This document shows positions 15,820 to 25,099 of a stretch of DNA of 44,743 bases, one piece after another. The DNA is from CAZRIP01 sp964600165 (GTDB lineage: Bacteria > Elusimicrobiota > Elusimicrobia > UBA1565 > UBA9628). A program made the position numbers and the translations under genes. Location: contig CAZRIP010000014.1 in the NCBI GenBank assembly GCA_964600165.1, forward strand, positions 1 to 44,743, in the 5' to 3' direction. The notes beneath the pieces were generated by a model. That model had not been told where the DNA came from. It searched no databases and saw only the letters and a program-made list of their open reading frames with translations. Numbering within the stretch: the first letter of the stretch is position 1; each line of letters begins with the position of its first letter.

Positions 15820-16773
15820 TTAAGACGCTTCTCCGGGAACGACGCGCAGCGCGACGCGCTCGCCCTCGCGGATGACCTCGAGCGCCGCCTCGACGCCGAC
15901 GCCGTCCTCGGTCAACAGACGGTGCAGCTCGTCGACGCCGGAGACGAGGCGCCCGCGAAAGCCGACGACGACGTCCCCTTCCTCGACGCCCGCCCGGCTC
16001 GCGGGGCTTCCGGCGACGACTCCGATGACCAGCATCCCGCTTCGGACCGGAAGGCCGAGCAGGCGGATCATCGCCGCGCGCAGAGGGACCTCCTGGCCGG
16101 CGAGACCGAGCCAGCCGCGCCGGATCTTGCCGTGCTTGATCAGCTCGCCGGCGACCCATTTCGCCGTGTTGATCGGGATCGCCAGGCAGATGCCTTGGGC
16201 CGAGGAGATGATCGCGGTGTTGACCCCGACGACCTCGCCGCGGGAGTTCATGAGCGGGCCGCCCGAGTTGCCCGGGTTGAGCGCCGCGTCGGTCTGGATG
16301 ACGTTGTCGATGAGCCGCCCGGATTGCGTCCGCATGGACCGCCCCAGCGCGCTGATCACGCCCGCCGTCACCGTCGTCTGGAAGCCGAACGGGCTGCCGA
16401 TGGCGACGGCGATCTGCCCGGGCTTGAGCGTCGAGCTGTCGCCGAGCGCCGCCGCGGCGAGACCGTCGGCGTGGACGCGGATCACCGCGAGGTCGGTGTG
16501 CGGGTCCGAGCCCACGAGCTCGGCGCGGAAGCGCCGGCCGTCGTGGAGGCTCGCGTCCAGGCGCGTCCCTCCGGCCACGACGTGGGCATTGGTCAATATG
16601 TAGCCGTTCGAGGTGAAGAGGAACCCGGAGCCCGTTGCGCCCCGGCCGTCTTCCCTGAGCACCTCGACGTGCACCACGGCGCCGCTCATCCGCTCCGCCG
16701 AGGAAGAGACGGCGCTCGAGTAAGCGTCCAGCAGCGCCTCGTCGCCCGCCAGCAGTGTCGCCTCCATGGTCAT
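15820..16773 (-). CDS. HtrA/DegP-like serine protease with PDZ domain, no signal peptide
   Basis: 317 residues. The S1C catalytic triad is complete: His64 (TNAHV), Asp94 (TDLAVI) and Ser170 (NPGNSGGP). A single PDZ domain follows (about 215-310; VVAGSPASRAGVEEGDVV). HtrA proteases normally carry a signal peptide or membrane anchor; here the N-terminus (MTMEATLLAGDEALLDAYSS) is polar and no upstream extension is possible, because ATG 16773 overlaps the TetR stop (ATGA). It may therefore act in the cytoplasm or be exported by another route. It is the first structural gene after the regulator. Confidence 0.9.
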   Translation of the reverse strand: MTMEATLLAGDEALLDAYSSAVSSSAERMSGAVVHVEVLREDGRGATGSGFLFTSNGYILTNAHVVAGGTRLDASLHDGRRFRAELVGSDPHTDLAVIRVHADGLAAAALGDSSTLKPGQIAVAIGSPFGFQTTVTAGVISALGRSMRTQSGRLIDNVIQTDAALNPGNSGGPLMNSRGEVVGVNTAIISSAQGICLAIPINTAKWVAGELIKHGKIRRGWLGLAGQEVPLRAAMIRLLGLPVRSGMLVIGVVAGSPASRAGVEEGDVVVGFRGRLVSGVDELHRLLTEDGVGVEAALEVIREGERVALRVVPGEAS

Positions 16774-17366
16774 GCCCTCCCCGCCTTGAGATATGCCGCC
16801 GCCATGGCTCCCGCCTGGCGGATCGGCTCCGCTTTGCGGCTGGCTTTGGCGACGAGCATCGAGCCCTCGATCAGCGCGACGATCGCCGAGGCCGCGTCCG
16901 AAGGATCGAAGTCCTTGCGAAAATAACCCGCCGCCTTGTGCTTCTTGAGGAAATCGGACAAGGCCCCGATCCAGAACGCGAGATGATCGGCGATCGCCCG
17001 GCGGATCTTCTCGCGCTCGTCGCTCATCTCCTCGGCCATGTTGCCGATGAGACAGCCCTTGCAGCAGCCCTCCTTCTCCATCGCGTCCGCCAACTCCGAA
17101 AAATCGCGCTCGAGCAGGCGGATCGGGTCGCCGGAGGCGGCGAGCTTGCGCGCGATGAGATCCCGGCGCTCGCGCGCGGCGCGCTCGATGACGGCGAGGA
17201 CGAGCTCCTCCTTGGTCGGGTAATAATGGAAAAGGTTCGACTTCTGGAGTCCTGCTTTGCGCGCCACGTCGTCCATGCTCACGCCGCGATAGCCGCCGGC
17301 GTGCAGCAGCTTCGTCGCCGCCGTCAGGATGCCTTCCCGCGCCGCTAGGTTTTGTGGCCTGGCCAT
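16770..17366 (-). CDS. TetR/AcrR-family repressor with a Cys cluster
   Basis: 198 residues. The N-terminal HTH (about 10-55) has AATKLLHAGGYRGVSMDDVARKAGLQKSNLFHYYPTK-type sequence. The ligand domain contains EGCCKGCLIGN with Cys101, Cys102 and Cys105. GCLIGN-type motifs occur in TetR proteins related to NemR and YxaF, and NemR senses electrophiles and hypochlorite through a Cys in this region. It leads an operon of HtrA-like protease, nitroreductase, MsrBA and aldehyde reductase, so a thiol-based electrophile/oxidant sensor is a good inference. An inverted repeat lies between its -10 box and its start codon. Confidence 0.92.
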   Translation of the reverse strand: MARPQNLAAREGILTAATKLLHAGGYRGVSMDDVARKAGLQKSNLFHYYPTKEELVLAVIERAARERRDLIARKLAASGDPIRLLERDFSELADAMEKEGCCKGCLIGNMAEEMSDEREKIRRAIADHLAFWIGALSDFLKKHKAAGYFRKDFDPSDAASAIVALIEGSMLVAKASRKAEPIRQAGAMAAAYLKAGRA

Positions 17367-17372
17367 TTAAAT

Positions 17373-17393
17373 ACCGTCCGCACGGTCAGTATA
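17373..17393 (-). promoter_or_regulatory. Promoter and operator of the tetR redox operon
   Basis: On the minus strand a TATACT -10 box (17388-17393) is followed at once by the palindrome ACCGT-N4-ACGGT (17373-17386), which covers the expected RNA start and ends 6 nt before the start codon. A TetR dimer here would block its own promoter. The sequence is like the GACCG-NN-CGGTC sites of several TetR regulators. Confidence 0.6.
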
Positions 17394-17469
17394 TCCAGAT
17401 TTCCCGCGGCCGTCAAGTCCCCGCCATCGCGGCAGCGGTACAATAGACGAAGCCGCCCGAGGAGGCACT

Positions 17470-18018
17470 ATGCGCAACGCCCTCGTCCTGTTGTCGGCTC
17501 TCGCGTTGTCCGCCGCGACCTGGTCGAAGATCCAGAGCCAAGTCCAGTCGCAGCTCGCCAAGCTCTCCGACGCCCAGGTCCTCGGCGTCCTGACCGCGGC
17601 CAACGACGCGGAGCTCGACGCCGCGCGCCTCGCCCAGGCGAAGGCCGCCGATCCTCACGTCAAGGGCTTCGCCGAGCACATGTCGGCCGATCACTCCGCG
17701 TCGAACACCGAGGTCGGAGCTCTCGCGCGCCGGCTCAACATTTCCCCTCAGACGAGCGCCGAAAGCGGCTCCTTGACGCAGACCGCCAAGTCGGAGAAGG
17801 ACGTCCTCGGCTCGCTGCAAGGCGCGGCGTTCGATCAGGCCTACATGGACCGCCAAGTCGCCGACCATCAAACCGTGCTCGACACGATCGACAAGACGCT
17901 TCTCCCCAGCGCGTCGAGCCTGGACCTCAAGGCCTTGCTCCAGAAAGCTCGCGACATGGTCAGCGAACATCTGCAGTCCGCCCGGACGATCCAAGCCCAG
18001 CTGACCGGCAAGCGCTGA
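17470..18018 (+). CDS. Exported DUF4142 protein
   Basis: 182 residues with a signal peptide of about 17-20 residues. The mature part is all-helical, with the DUF4142 pattern: LGVLTAANDAELDAARLA, VKGFAEHMSADHSASN, DQAYMDRQVADHQTVLDTID. Members are ferritin-like four-helix periplasmic proteins with conserved His residues, of uncertain function and often induced under stress. It has TACAAT (17439-17444) and a good GGAGG ribosome site, so it does have a normal leader, unlike most first genes here. It is divergent from the tetR redox operon, 103 bases away. Confidence 0.85.
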   Translation: MRNALVLLSALALSAATWSKIQSQVQSQLAKLSDAQVLGVLTAANDAELDAARLAQAKAADPHVKGFAEHMSADHSASNTEVGALARRLNISPQTSAESGSLTQTAKSEKDVLGSLQGAAFDQAYMDRQVADHQTVLDTIDKTLLPSASSLDLKALLQKARDMVSEHLQSARTIQAQLTGKR

Positions 18019-18046
18019 CCGGCGCATTTTGCTAGAGTCGCGTCTC

Positions 18047-19186
18047 ATGAAGCTCGCCTCGGGGGCGGCGCTCCTCGCGCTGTTTCTTTGCCGGCCCGCT
18101 TTCCCGCAGGTTCCGGCCCACCGGTTCTACGTGTCGTCCGAGGAGGATCGGCGGCTCGACGCGCGCGCCTTGGCCGGGCGCGTGGTCGCGCGCGTGCGCG
18201 AGGAGTGCGACCTGGCCGGAAAGCAAGGCTCCGGGCCGCCGGTCGCCGAGGGCGCGCGGATCATCGTCATGGCCCCGCGCCAAGCGCTGGCTTCGATCGC
18301 CGCCCGCGGGTTTCTCAACTGGCACCAAACGGGCTCGACGCGCGGCTTTCACCGCGACCGCTTCGCGATCGAGCAGGAGCTGGCGATGGCCCGGCTGCCG
18401 TACGACGAGAAGGGCCGCGCGCTGCTGCCGAAATACGCCGTGCTCGATCTCCGGGGGACCGACGCCGGGCATTTCGCGCTGCCGACGCGTTACGGCGACG
18501 TCGCCTTTATATTAAAGAAAGAGGTCTCGAGTCGCGCGACCTGGACCTACGCCGACAGCCTCGATTTCGAGGCGCAAACGGGCCGCTTCGAGCCGGTCGG
18601 CGCGGCCAATCCGGTCCTCGCGCGCACCTTCGCTTACCGGCGCAAGCCGGGCGACCGCAACCGCTGCGGCAACTACTGCGAGGCGCAGATCTGGGGAGAC
18701 CTCTCCTTGAGCGACGTCGCCTACGCGATGATCCCCGCGGGCGCGCCGGCGCCGAGGGCCCTCCGGAGCGCGGGTCTCGACGTGTATTCGTACGCGGTCG
18801 GCAAGAGCAGCGCCGATATCGTCGCGCCCGATCACGCCGCGCAGTACGTCCGAGGGCCGCGCCTTTGGGAGGCGCGACCCCGCGCGCAAACGGCCCCGGA
18901 TGCCGCGCTTCGCCCCCCGCCGCCTTCCGACGAGGAAGCCCGCGCGCTCGCGCTTTACGCGCGCTCGGACGAGGCCTGGACGGCCTTCAAGCCCGCTCTC
19001 TTGGCCGCGCTGCGCGACAAGAGCCCGCTTCTCGCGACGGAGGCCGTCGCCTTCGCCTCGGAGCACCGCGATGACCCGGACGTCGCCGCCGCGCTGCGCG
19101 ACGCGCGCAAGCTCCACGCCGACGATCACGACCTCAACCTGGAGGAATGGCTCGACCGGCTCGACAAGAATCGCTTCTGCGAATAA
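18047..19186 (+). CDS. Secreted protein, weakly DUF3626-like
   Basis: 379 residues from ATG 18047, with a signal peptide (cleavage near FPQ/VPA). The central part has GFLNWHQTGSTRGFHRDRFAIEQ, LPKYAVLDLRG, TRYGDVAFILKKEV and SSRATWTYADS. The last three recall the DUF3626 pattern (tyrosine-containing strand, RYG-x-x-x-L-x-L, R-x-T-x-T-x-x-D-S), possibly an ADP-ribosyltransferase-like fold, but I cannot confirm this. The C-terminal 90 residues are helical. A TAGAGT box (18033-18038) 8 nt upstream and the lack of a Shine-Dalgarno sequence predict a leaderless mRNA, which favours ATG 18047 over TTG 18029. Confidence 0.6.
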   Translation: MKLASGAALLALFLCRPAFPQVPAHRFYVSSEEDRRLDARALAGRVVARVREECDLAGKQGSGPPVAEGARIIVMAPRQALASIAARGFLNWHQTGSTRGFHRDRFAIEQELAMARLPYDEKGRALLPKYAVLDLRGTDAGHFALPTRYGDVAFILKKEVSSRATWTYADSLDFEAQTGRFEPVGAANPVLARTFAYRRKPGDRNRCGNYCEAQIWGDLSLSDVAYAMIPAGAPAPRALRSAGLDVYSYAVGKSSADIVAPDHAAQYVRGPRLWEARPRAQTAPDAALRPPPPSDEEARALALYARSDEAWTAFKPALLAALRDKSPLLATEAVAFASEHRDDPDVAAALRDARKLHADDHDLNLEEWLDRLDKNRFCE

Positions 19187-19220
19187 GAGCGGGCCGACGA
19201 ACGGACAACCCACCCTTTTT

Positions 19221-19294
19221 ACTTCGTTGCATTCCCGCAACGCTCTCAAGCGTTGCTACGATGCAACGAAGTGTTTTAGATGGGGCCGACCCCA
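19221..19294. repeat. Nested perfect inverted repeat (cruciform) plus GGGG/CCCC palindrome
   Basis: Outer arms of 12 bp (19221-19232 and 19261-19272) are perfect complements. Inside, 8-bp arms (19237-19244 and 19249-19256) are also perfect, with a 4-nt loop and a symmetrical 4/4 internal bulge. A second small palindrome, TGGGG-ccga-CCCCA, follows at 19281-19294. It lies in the 111-base gap between convergent genes. There is no clear U-tract on either side, so it is not a standard terminator. TGGGG-N4-CCCCA palindromes are a familiar form of REP element. The rest of the gap is featureless. Confidence 0.7.
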
Positions 19295-19297
19295 GGG

Positions 19298-20452
19298 CTA
19301 GCGCGCGGAGGCTTTAGTCAGCAGCGGCTGCGCCGCGCCGCGGCAGGCGACGGAGAGCTCGTCCCAATGCTCCCACAAGCAGTTGAAGCGGTGGCCTTTA
19401 CCGGACTGGACGCCTCCGCAAAGACGTTTCTGGTCGCCCCCGCAGACGGCGTTGACGCCCTCGACCAAGCCCGGATCGACGGCGCGCGGATTCCAATCGG
19501 CGGGCGGCCGCGGCGGCTTCCGGAGGCCCGGCGCGTCCGCCAGAATGGCGGACTTGACCTTCGCCTTCTTGCCCTTGCCCGCGAACCAACTCGAATCGGC
19601 GCAGGTGTCGGAAAGGTCGTCCTCGTGCTCGAGCAAGCAGGCGTGCCGCCGATTCTTGGGGACGTCCTGGCAGAACTTGGCGATCTCGACGCGGCAGGGA
19701 CGGGCCTGGGTGTCGATCAGGCCATCGGAGTCCTCGTCGGGTCTCCCTTTAATAGCGCGGATCAGGTTGGGCCCGAAGACGCCCAGCAGGACGATCACCG
19801 GGATGAGGGCGCCGAGCCCGCTTCTCTTCTTTCGTTCCTTTTCCGGAGGAGTCGCGGGCACCGACCAAGCCTTGGCCCCTTTCTCCTCCAACTGCACCGG
19901 ACGCGCCTCGACTTCCTCGCCGCCGACCGGCAGCTCGCGGCGCACCTTGTAGACGCGCACCTTCTCCGGCACGCCCTTGAGTTGGAGCCAGCCGACTTCG
20001 CTCGAGGGCACCTCGGATTTGTTCATGGCCAGATAAACGGCCTCGGTGAAGAAGACCTCTCCGGCCTCGGCGACGCCCTCGATGCGCGAGGTCACGTTGA
20101 CCGCGTCGCCGTAGACGTCGTTGTCGACTAGCGTGACCTCGCCGACGTTGATGGCGATGCGCACCTCGATCCTCTCGGCGGCGGATTTGCCCTCGTTGTA
20201 GGCGGCGAGGCTGCGCTGCGCCTCGAGGCCGGCCAGCACCGCGTCGGTCGGGCTGTTGAAGACGACGAGGAACGCGTCGCCGATCGTCTTGATGAGGCGC
20301 CCGCCGCGGTTTTGCAGCGCGGGCAGCACGAGCTGCTTGTTCTTCTCGATGAGCTCGACGACGCCGGAGCGGCTGCTGTGCGACGTACGATCGGTGAAGT
20401 TCCTGATGTCGGTGAGCAGGATCGTCAGGACGCGCGACTCGCTTTCGCCCAT
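19298..20452 (-). CDS. Class III adenylate cyclase with C-terminal GLG1-like Cys-rich repeats
   Basis: 384 residues. The N-terminal cyclase domain (about 5-175) is complete: metal-binding Asp15 (LTDIRNFT) and Asp59 (GDAFLVVF), Lys55 and Asp112 in the adenine-selecting positions, and Asn119/Arg123 for the transition state. A basic linker leads to one membrane segment (about 212-235). Beyond it are two repeats of form C-x7-C-x10/12-C-x11-C (Cys253, 261, 272, 284 and Cys337, 345, 358, 370), similar to the Cys-rich GLG1 repeat. The catalytic domain would be cytoplasmic and the Cys-rich tail periplasmic. Predicted leaderless: TAAGAT 8 nt before ATG. No cAMP-binding regulator is nearby. Confidence 0.88.
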   Translation of the reverse strand: MGESESRVLTILLTDIRNFTDRTSHSSRSGVVELIEKNKQLVLPALQNRGGRLIKTIGDAFLVVFNSPTDAVLAGLEAQRSLAAYNEGKSAAERIEVRIAINVGEVTLVDNDVYGDAVNVTSRIEGVAEAGEVFFTEAVYLAMNKSEVPSSEVGWLQLKGVPEKVRVYKVRRELPVGGEEVEARPVQLEEKGAKAWSVPATPPEKERKKRSGLGALIPVIVLLGVFGPNLIRAIKGRPDEDSDGLIDTQARPCRVEIAKFCQDVPKNRRHACLLEHEDDLSDTCADSSWFAGKGKKAKVKSAILADAPGLRKPPRPPADWNPRAVDPGLVEGVNAVCGGDQKRLCGGVQSGKGHRFNCLWEHWDELSVACRGAAQPLLTKASAR

Positions 20453-20460
20453 GCCCGCCC

Positions 20461-20481
20461 ATCTTAGCGATTTGTTAGACT
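20461..20481. promoter_or_regulatory. Face-to-face divergent -10 boxes (cyclase / GNAT)
   Basis: TAAGAT on the minus strand (20461-20466), 8 nt before the cyclase ATG, and TAGACT on the plus strand (20476-20481), 7 nt before the GNAT ATG, are only 9 bases apart. Polymerase on one promoter should exclude the other. I see no good -35 box for either. Confidence 0.55.
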
Positions 20482-20488
20482 CTGCGCC

Positions 20489-21013
20489 ATGACCGAGTTG
20501 GCTTTCCGCGCGGCGTGCGCCGACGACGCGGACAAGGTCGCCGAGCTCGTCAATCTCGCCTATTGCGGCGAGGGCGCGGGGCGCGGCTGGACGACGGAGG
20601 CGGACCTCCTCGGGGGCCCGCGCACCGACCGCGGGAGGATCCTCGCGCTGCTCGCGGAGCCCGGCGCGCGCGTGGAGCTGTGCCTCGACGGCGGCGCGCT
20701 CGCGGGCTGCGTCGAGCTGCGCCGCGACGGCGCGCAGTGCTATCTCGGCATGTTGTCGATCGACCCCCGCAGGCAGTCCGGCGGACTCGGCAAGGCTCTG
20801 CTCGAGCGCTCGGAGGAGCTGGCGCGCGGCTGGGGCTGCGCGCGGATGCGCATGACGGTCATCACCACGCGCGCCGAGCTCATCGCCTACTACGAGCGCC
20901 GCGGCTACCGGCGCACCGGCAAAGTCGTCCCGTTCCCCCCCGAGGAACTGCGCTACCGGCAGCCGCGCGCGGCCGCGCCCGTCGACTTCGCCGAGCTCGA
21001 GAAGCCTCTTTAG
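20489..21013 (+). CDS. GNAT-family N-acetyltransferase
   Basis: 174 residues. FRAACADDADKVAELVNLAY is the usual beta1-alpha1 start. The acetyl-CoA loop is RRQSGGLGKALLERSEELA (Q/R-x-x-G-x-G/A form), and the motif B end is ITTRAELIAYYERRGYRRTGK. Such enzymes acetylate small amines or protein N-termini; the substrate is unknown. Predicted leaderless (TAGACT, 7 nt upstream of ATG) and divergent from the cyclase, with 36 bases between starts. Confidence 0.9.
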   Translation: MTELAFRAACADDADKVAELVNLAYCGEGAGRGWTTEADLLGGPRTDRGRILALLAEPGARVELCLDGGALAGCVELRRDGAQCYLGMLSIDPRRQSGGLGKALLERSEELARGWGCARMRMTVITTRAELIAYYERRGYRRTGKVVPFPPEELRYRQPRAAAPVDFAELEKPL

Positions 21014-21020
21014 TCACAGG

Positions 21021-22853
<1,833 letters not shown>

Positions 22854-22969
22854 GCTTTATTATAGGCGCGGGCGCTGCGCGGCCCTAGGACGCGGGAGTG
22901 ACGATCCGTTACAGCGGTTTGACTCCGGGGCCATGGAGACGCCCCGCGGCGCGGCGCTATCATCTGCGC

Positions 22970-24016
22970 GTGAAAAAACAGGGCAAGGCGGCGCTTGGGC
23001 TCGGCGGCGCGGCGTTCGGCGTCATCCTCGGCGCCTATCTCGCCCTGCCGTTCGTCGTCAAAAGCCAGGTCAACGCCAAGCTCGCGCGGCTCGACGACTA
23101 CGTCGGGCACGTCGACGGCGTGTCGCTGCGGCCGTGGCGCGGCGCCGTGCGCTTCGAGGATCTGACCCTGATCCTCCGAGGCGGCAAATCGCCGGTGCCT
23201 TTCATCTCAGTCCAGGCCATCGACGCCGAATACAGCTGGAAGGCGCTCTTCCACGGAGGGTTCGTCGGCGACGTCGTGCTGCGCCGGCCGGTCGTCCATT
23301 ACCTCAAGCCGCCGAAGGAGACGGCGAAGATCGCGAAGAAGTCCGCGCGGCAGGCCCAAACGCAGAGGACGGCGTACATCCGGCGTTTGGAGGTCCTCGC
23401 CGGCCGGCTGGAATGGGAGGACGACGAGGTGCGGCCGGGCTATATCCTGGAAGTCAGCAGCATCGACGCCGTCGCCTACAACATCGGGACGAAACCCGGG
23501 CTCACCAAGCAGACCATCCGCGCCGAGATAAGCGGCTCGTCGACCGGCGACGGCAAGCTCAAGCTGCGCTTCGAGGCCGACGCCCTCGCGGAAAAGCCCA
23601 CCTTCAAGTACAGCCTCGAGCTCTCGAGCGTCTCGCTGCCGGCCCTCGACGAATGGCTGCGCAAGCACCTCGACGTCGAGGTCCACGACGGCACGCTGGA
23701 TCTCTATAACGAAGCCGAGGCCGTCGACGGCAAGATCAAGGGCTACGTCAAGCCGCTCGTCGTCGGGCTGCATACGGTCCGAGTGCGCGGCGGCAAGTCG
23801 ATCCCCAAGCAGATCAAGGGCGAGCTCGAGAAGATCGCCGCGAAGCTGTTCCGCAATCCCAAAAAGGACCAGATCGGGACTCAGGTGAGCTTCTCGGGAA
23901 GCCTCGACGATCCCAAAATCCACCCGCTGCAAGCGCTCGTCGAGCTCGTGCGCAACGCCTTCGTCAAGGCCTTGAAGCCCGGTTTTAGAGGGATCGTCGA
24001 TCTGGGAAAGCTCTAA
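22970..24016 (+). CDS. DUF748/AsmA-like membrane-anchored protein
   Basis: 348 residues from GTG 22970. One N-terminal membrane segment (about 8-28) is followed by a beta-rich periplasmic region with the pattern VDGVSLRPWRGAVRFEDLTL and later SFSGSLDDPKIHPLQALVELVRNAFVKAL, which resembles DUF748/AsmA-type proteins. Such proteins are thought to act in outer-membrane biogenesis or inter-membrane lipid transport. A longer frame to 22898 exists, but TATCAT (22958-22963) is 6 nt before the GTG, fitting leaderless initiation and a membrane anchor at the very N-terminus. The sigma-factor gene follows 63 bases downstream. Confidence 0.75.
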   Translation: MKKQGKAALGLGGAAFGVILGAYLALPFVVKSQVNAKLARLDDYVGHVDGVSLRPWRGAVRFEDLTLILRGGKSPVPFISVQAIDAEYSWKALFHGGFVGDVVLRRPVVHYLKPPKETAKIAKKSARQAQTQRTAYIRRLEVLAGRLEWEDDEVRPGYILEVSSIDAVAYNIGTKPGLTKQTIRAEISGSSTGDGKLKLRFEADALAEKPTFKYSLELSSVSLPALDEWLRKHLDVEVHDGTLDLYNEAEAVDGKIKGYVKPLVVGLHTVRVRGGKSIPKQIKGELEKIAAKLFRNPKKDQIGTQVSFSGSLDDPKIHPLQALVELVRNAFVKALKPGFRGIVDLGKL

Positions 24017-24049
24017 CGGATCGAAAGATGTCGTAAAATGACCGCGTCC

Positions 24050-24064
24050 GGCGTCTAATACGCC
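24050..24064 (+). other. Small hairpin upstream of the ECF sigma gene
   Basis: GGCGT-ctaat-ACGCC, a perfect 5-bp stem with a 5-nt loop, 15 bases before GTG 24080. It includes TAATAC (24055-24060 region), which could be a -10 box. Another TAAAAT lies at 24034-24039. It could be a regulator site or chance. Confidence 0.3.
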
Positions 24065-24079
24065 AGAGTCCGGCCCAAC

Positions 24080-24652
24080 GTGACCAACGAGACCGATCAA
24101 GAGCTCATCGCGCGAGCCCAGCGCGGCGATCAGGACGCCTTCGCCGAGCTCGTGCGCCGCCATCACTCGGGCGTGCTCGCGCTGTGCCGCTCGATGCTCG
24201 GAGACGACGCGGCCGCCGACGACGCGGCCCAGGACGTCTTCCTCAAGACTTACCGCTCGCTCAAGGGCTTTCGCGGCGACGCCGCGCTTTCGACCTGGCT
24301 CTATCGCGTCGCCTCGAACCGCTGCCTCGATATCCTGCGCGCCGCCGGCCGCGCCAAGACCCAGTCTCTCGACGCCCTTCTCGAAGACGAGGGTGAGCGC
24401 GTCCAAGCCCTCGTCGCGCAGGAGGGCCCGGAGCGCTCCGCGGCCGACGCCGAGCTCGTCAAGCGCGTCCTGGCCGCCCTGCCGGAAGGCTACCGGCTCA
24501 TCTTGACCCTGCGCGAAGTCAGCGGTCTGACCTACGACGAGCTCTGCGAGACGCTCGATTGCTCGCTCGACGCCGTCAAGGCCCGGCTGCGCCGGGCGCG
24601 CCTCGAGTTCGCCGAAAAGCTGCGACACATCGAGGGGTCGGACCGCGTCTAA
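24080..24652 (+). CDS. ECF-type RNA polymerase sigma factor
   Basis: 190 residues. Region 2 (about 10-85) has FAELVRRHHSGVLALCRSMLG, DAAQDVFLKTYRSLKGF and STWLYRVASNRCLDILR. Region 4 (about 125-185) has LPEGYRLILTLREVSGLTYDELCETLDCSLDAVKARLRRAR. The spacing is that of the RpoE/ECF group. GTG 24080 is the only reasonable start; no clear Shine-Dalgarno sequence is seen. A zinc-finger anti-sigma factor and two periplasmic Spy/CpxP-like proteins follow in the same operon, so it probably controls an envelope or metal stress response. Confidence 0.95.
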   Translation: MTNETDQELIARAQRGDQDAFAELVRRHHSGVLALCRSMLGDDAAADDAAQDVFLKTYRSLKGFRGDAALSTWLYRVASNRCLDILRAAGRAKTQSLDALLEDEGERVQALVAQEGPERSAADAELVKRVLAALPEGYRLILTLREVSGLTYDELCETLDCSLDAVKARLRRARLEFAEKLRHIEGSDRV

Positions 24653-24667
24653 CGAATGGAGGCCGCG

Positions 24668-25099
24668 ATGAACCATCCAGAGATCAGAGAAAGGATCATG
24701 GCGCTGGAAGACGGAGAGCTGGCCGCCGCCGAGCGCGCCGAGCTCGAGGCGCATCTGTCCGGCTGCGCGTCGTGCCGGGCCGCGCTGGACGGCTGGCGGG
24801 CCGCTCGTCGCGCTTTCTTCTCTCGGAAACGGCCGAAACCGACGCGGGCCGAGACCGAGTTCTTCGTGCGCGCCGTCATGGCGCGCGTCGAGAAACCCGC
24901 CTTCGATTGGAAGAAGCTGGTCGCCCCGGCCTTCGGCCTCGCCTTCGCGACGGCGGCCCTGTCGCTGGCTTTCCCCAGGACGCCCGCCGACCCCGCCGAG
25001 GCCCTCATCGAGCGCGAGACCGGGCTCTACGCCTGGGCGTCCCAACCCGCGCCGGCGAGCCACGACGAGGTCCTCGCGTTCGCGACGGAAGACCGGTGA
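24668..25099 (+). CDS. Zinc-finger anti-sigma factor, single-pass membrane protein
   Basis: 143 residues from ATG 24668. The in-frame ATG at 24656 is less likely because the GGAGG at 24658-24662 is well placed for 24668. The N-terminal ZAS domain has EAHLSGCASCR (H-x3-C-x2-C). One membrane segment lies at about residues 83-102 (LVAPAFGLAFATAALSLAF) and a short C-terminal periplasmic part follows. ZAS proteins hold their cognate ECF sigma at the membrane and release it on a signal. It lies 15 bases after the sigma gene, and its stop overlaps the next start. Confidence 0.92.
   Translation: MNHPEIRERIMALEDGELAAAERAELEAHLSGCASCRAALDGWRAARRAFFSRKRPKPTRAETEFFVRAVMARVEKPAFDWKKLVAPAFGLAFATAALSLAFPRTPADPAEALIERETGLYAWASQPAPASHDEVLAFATEDR

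Noticed and set aside
19221..19272. Integron attC site
   Set aside because: The arms lack the GTTRRRY/RYYYAAC core boxes and the outer stem is perfectly paired, without the extrahelical bases of attC. No integrase is present.
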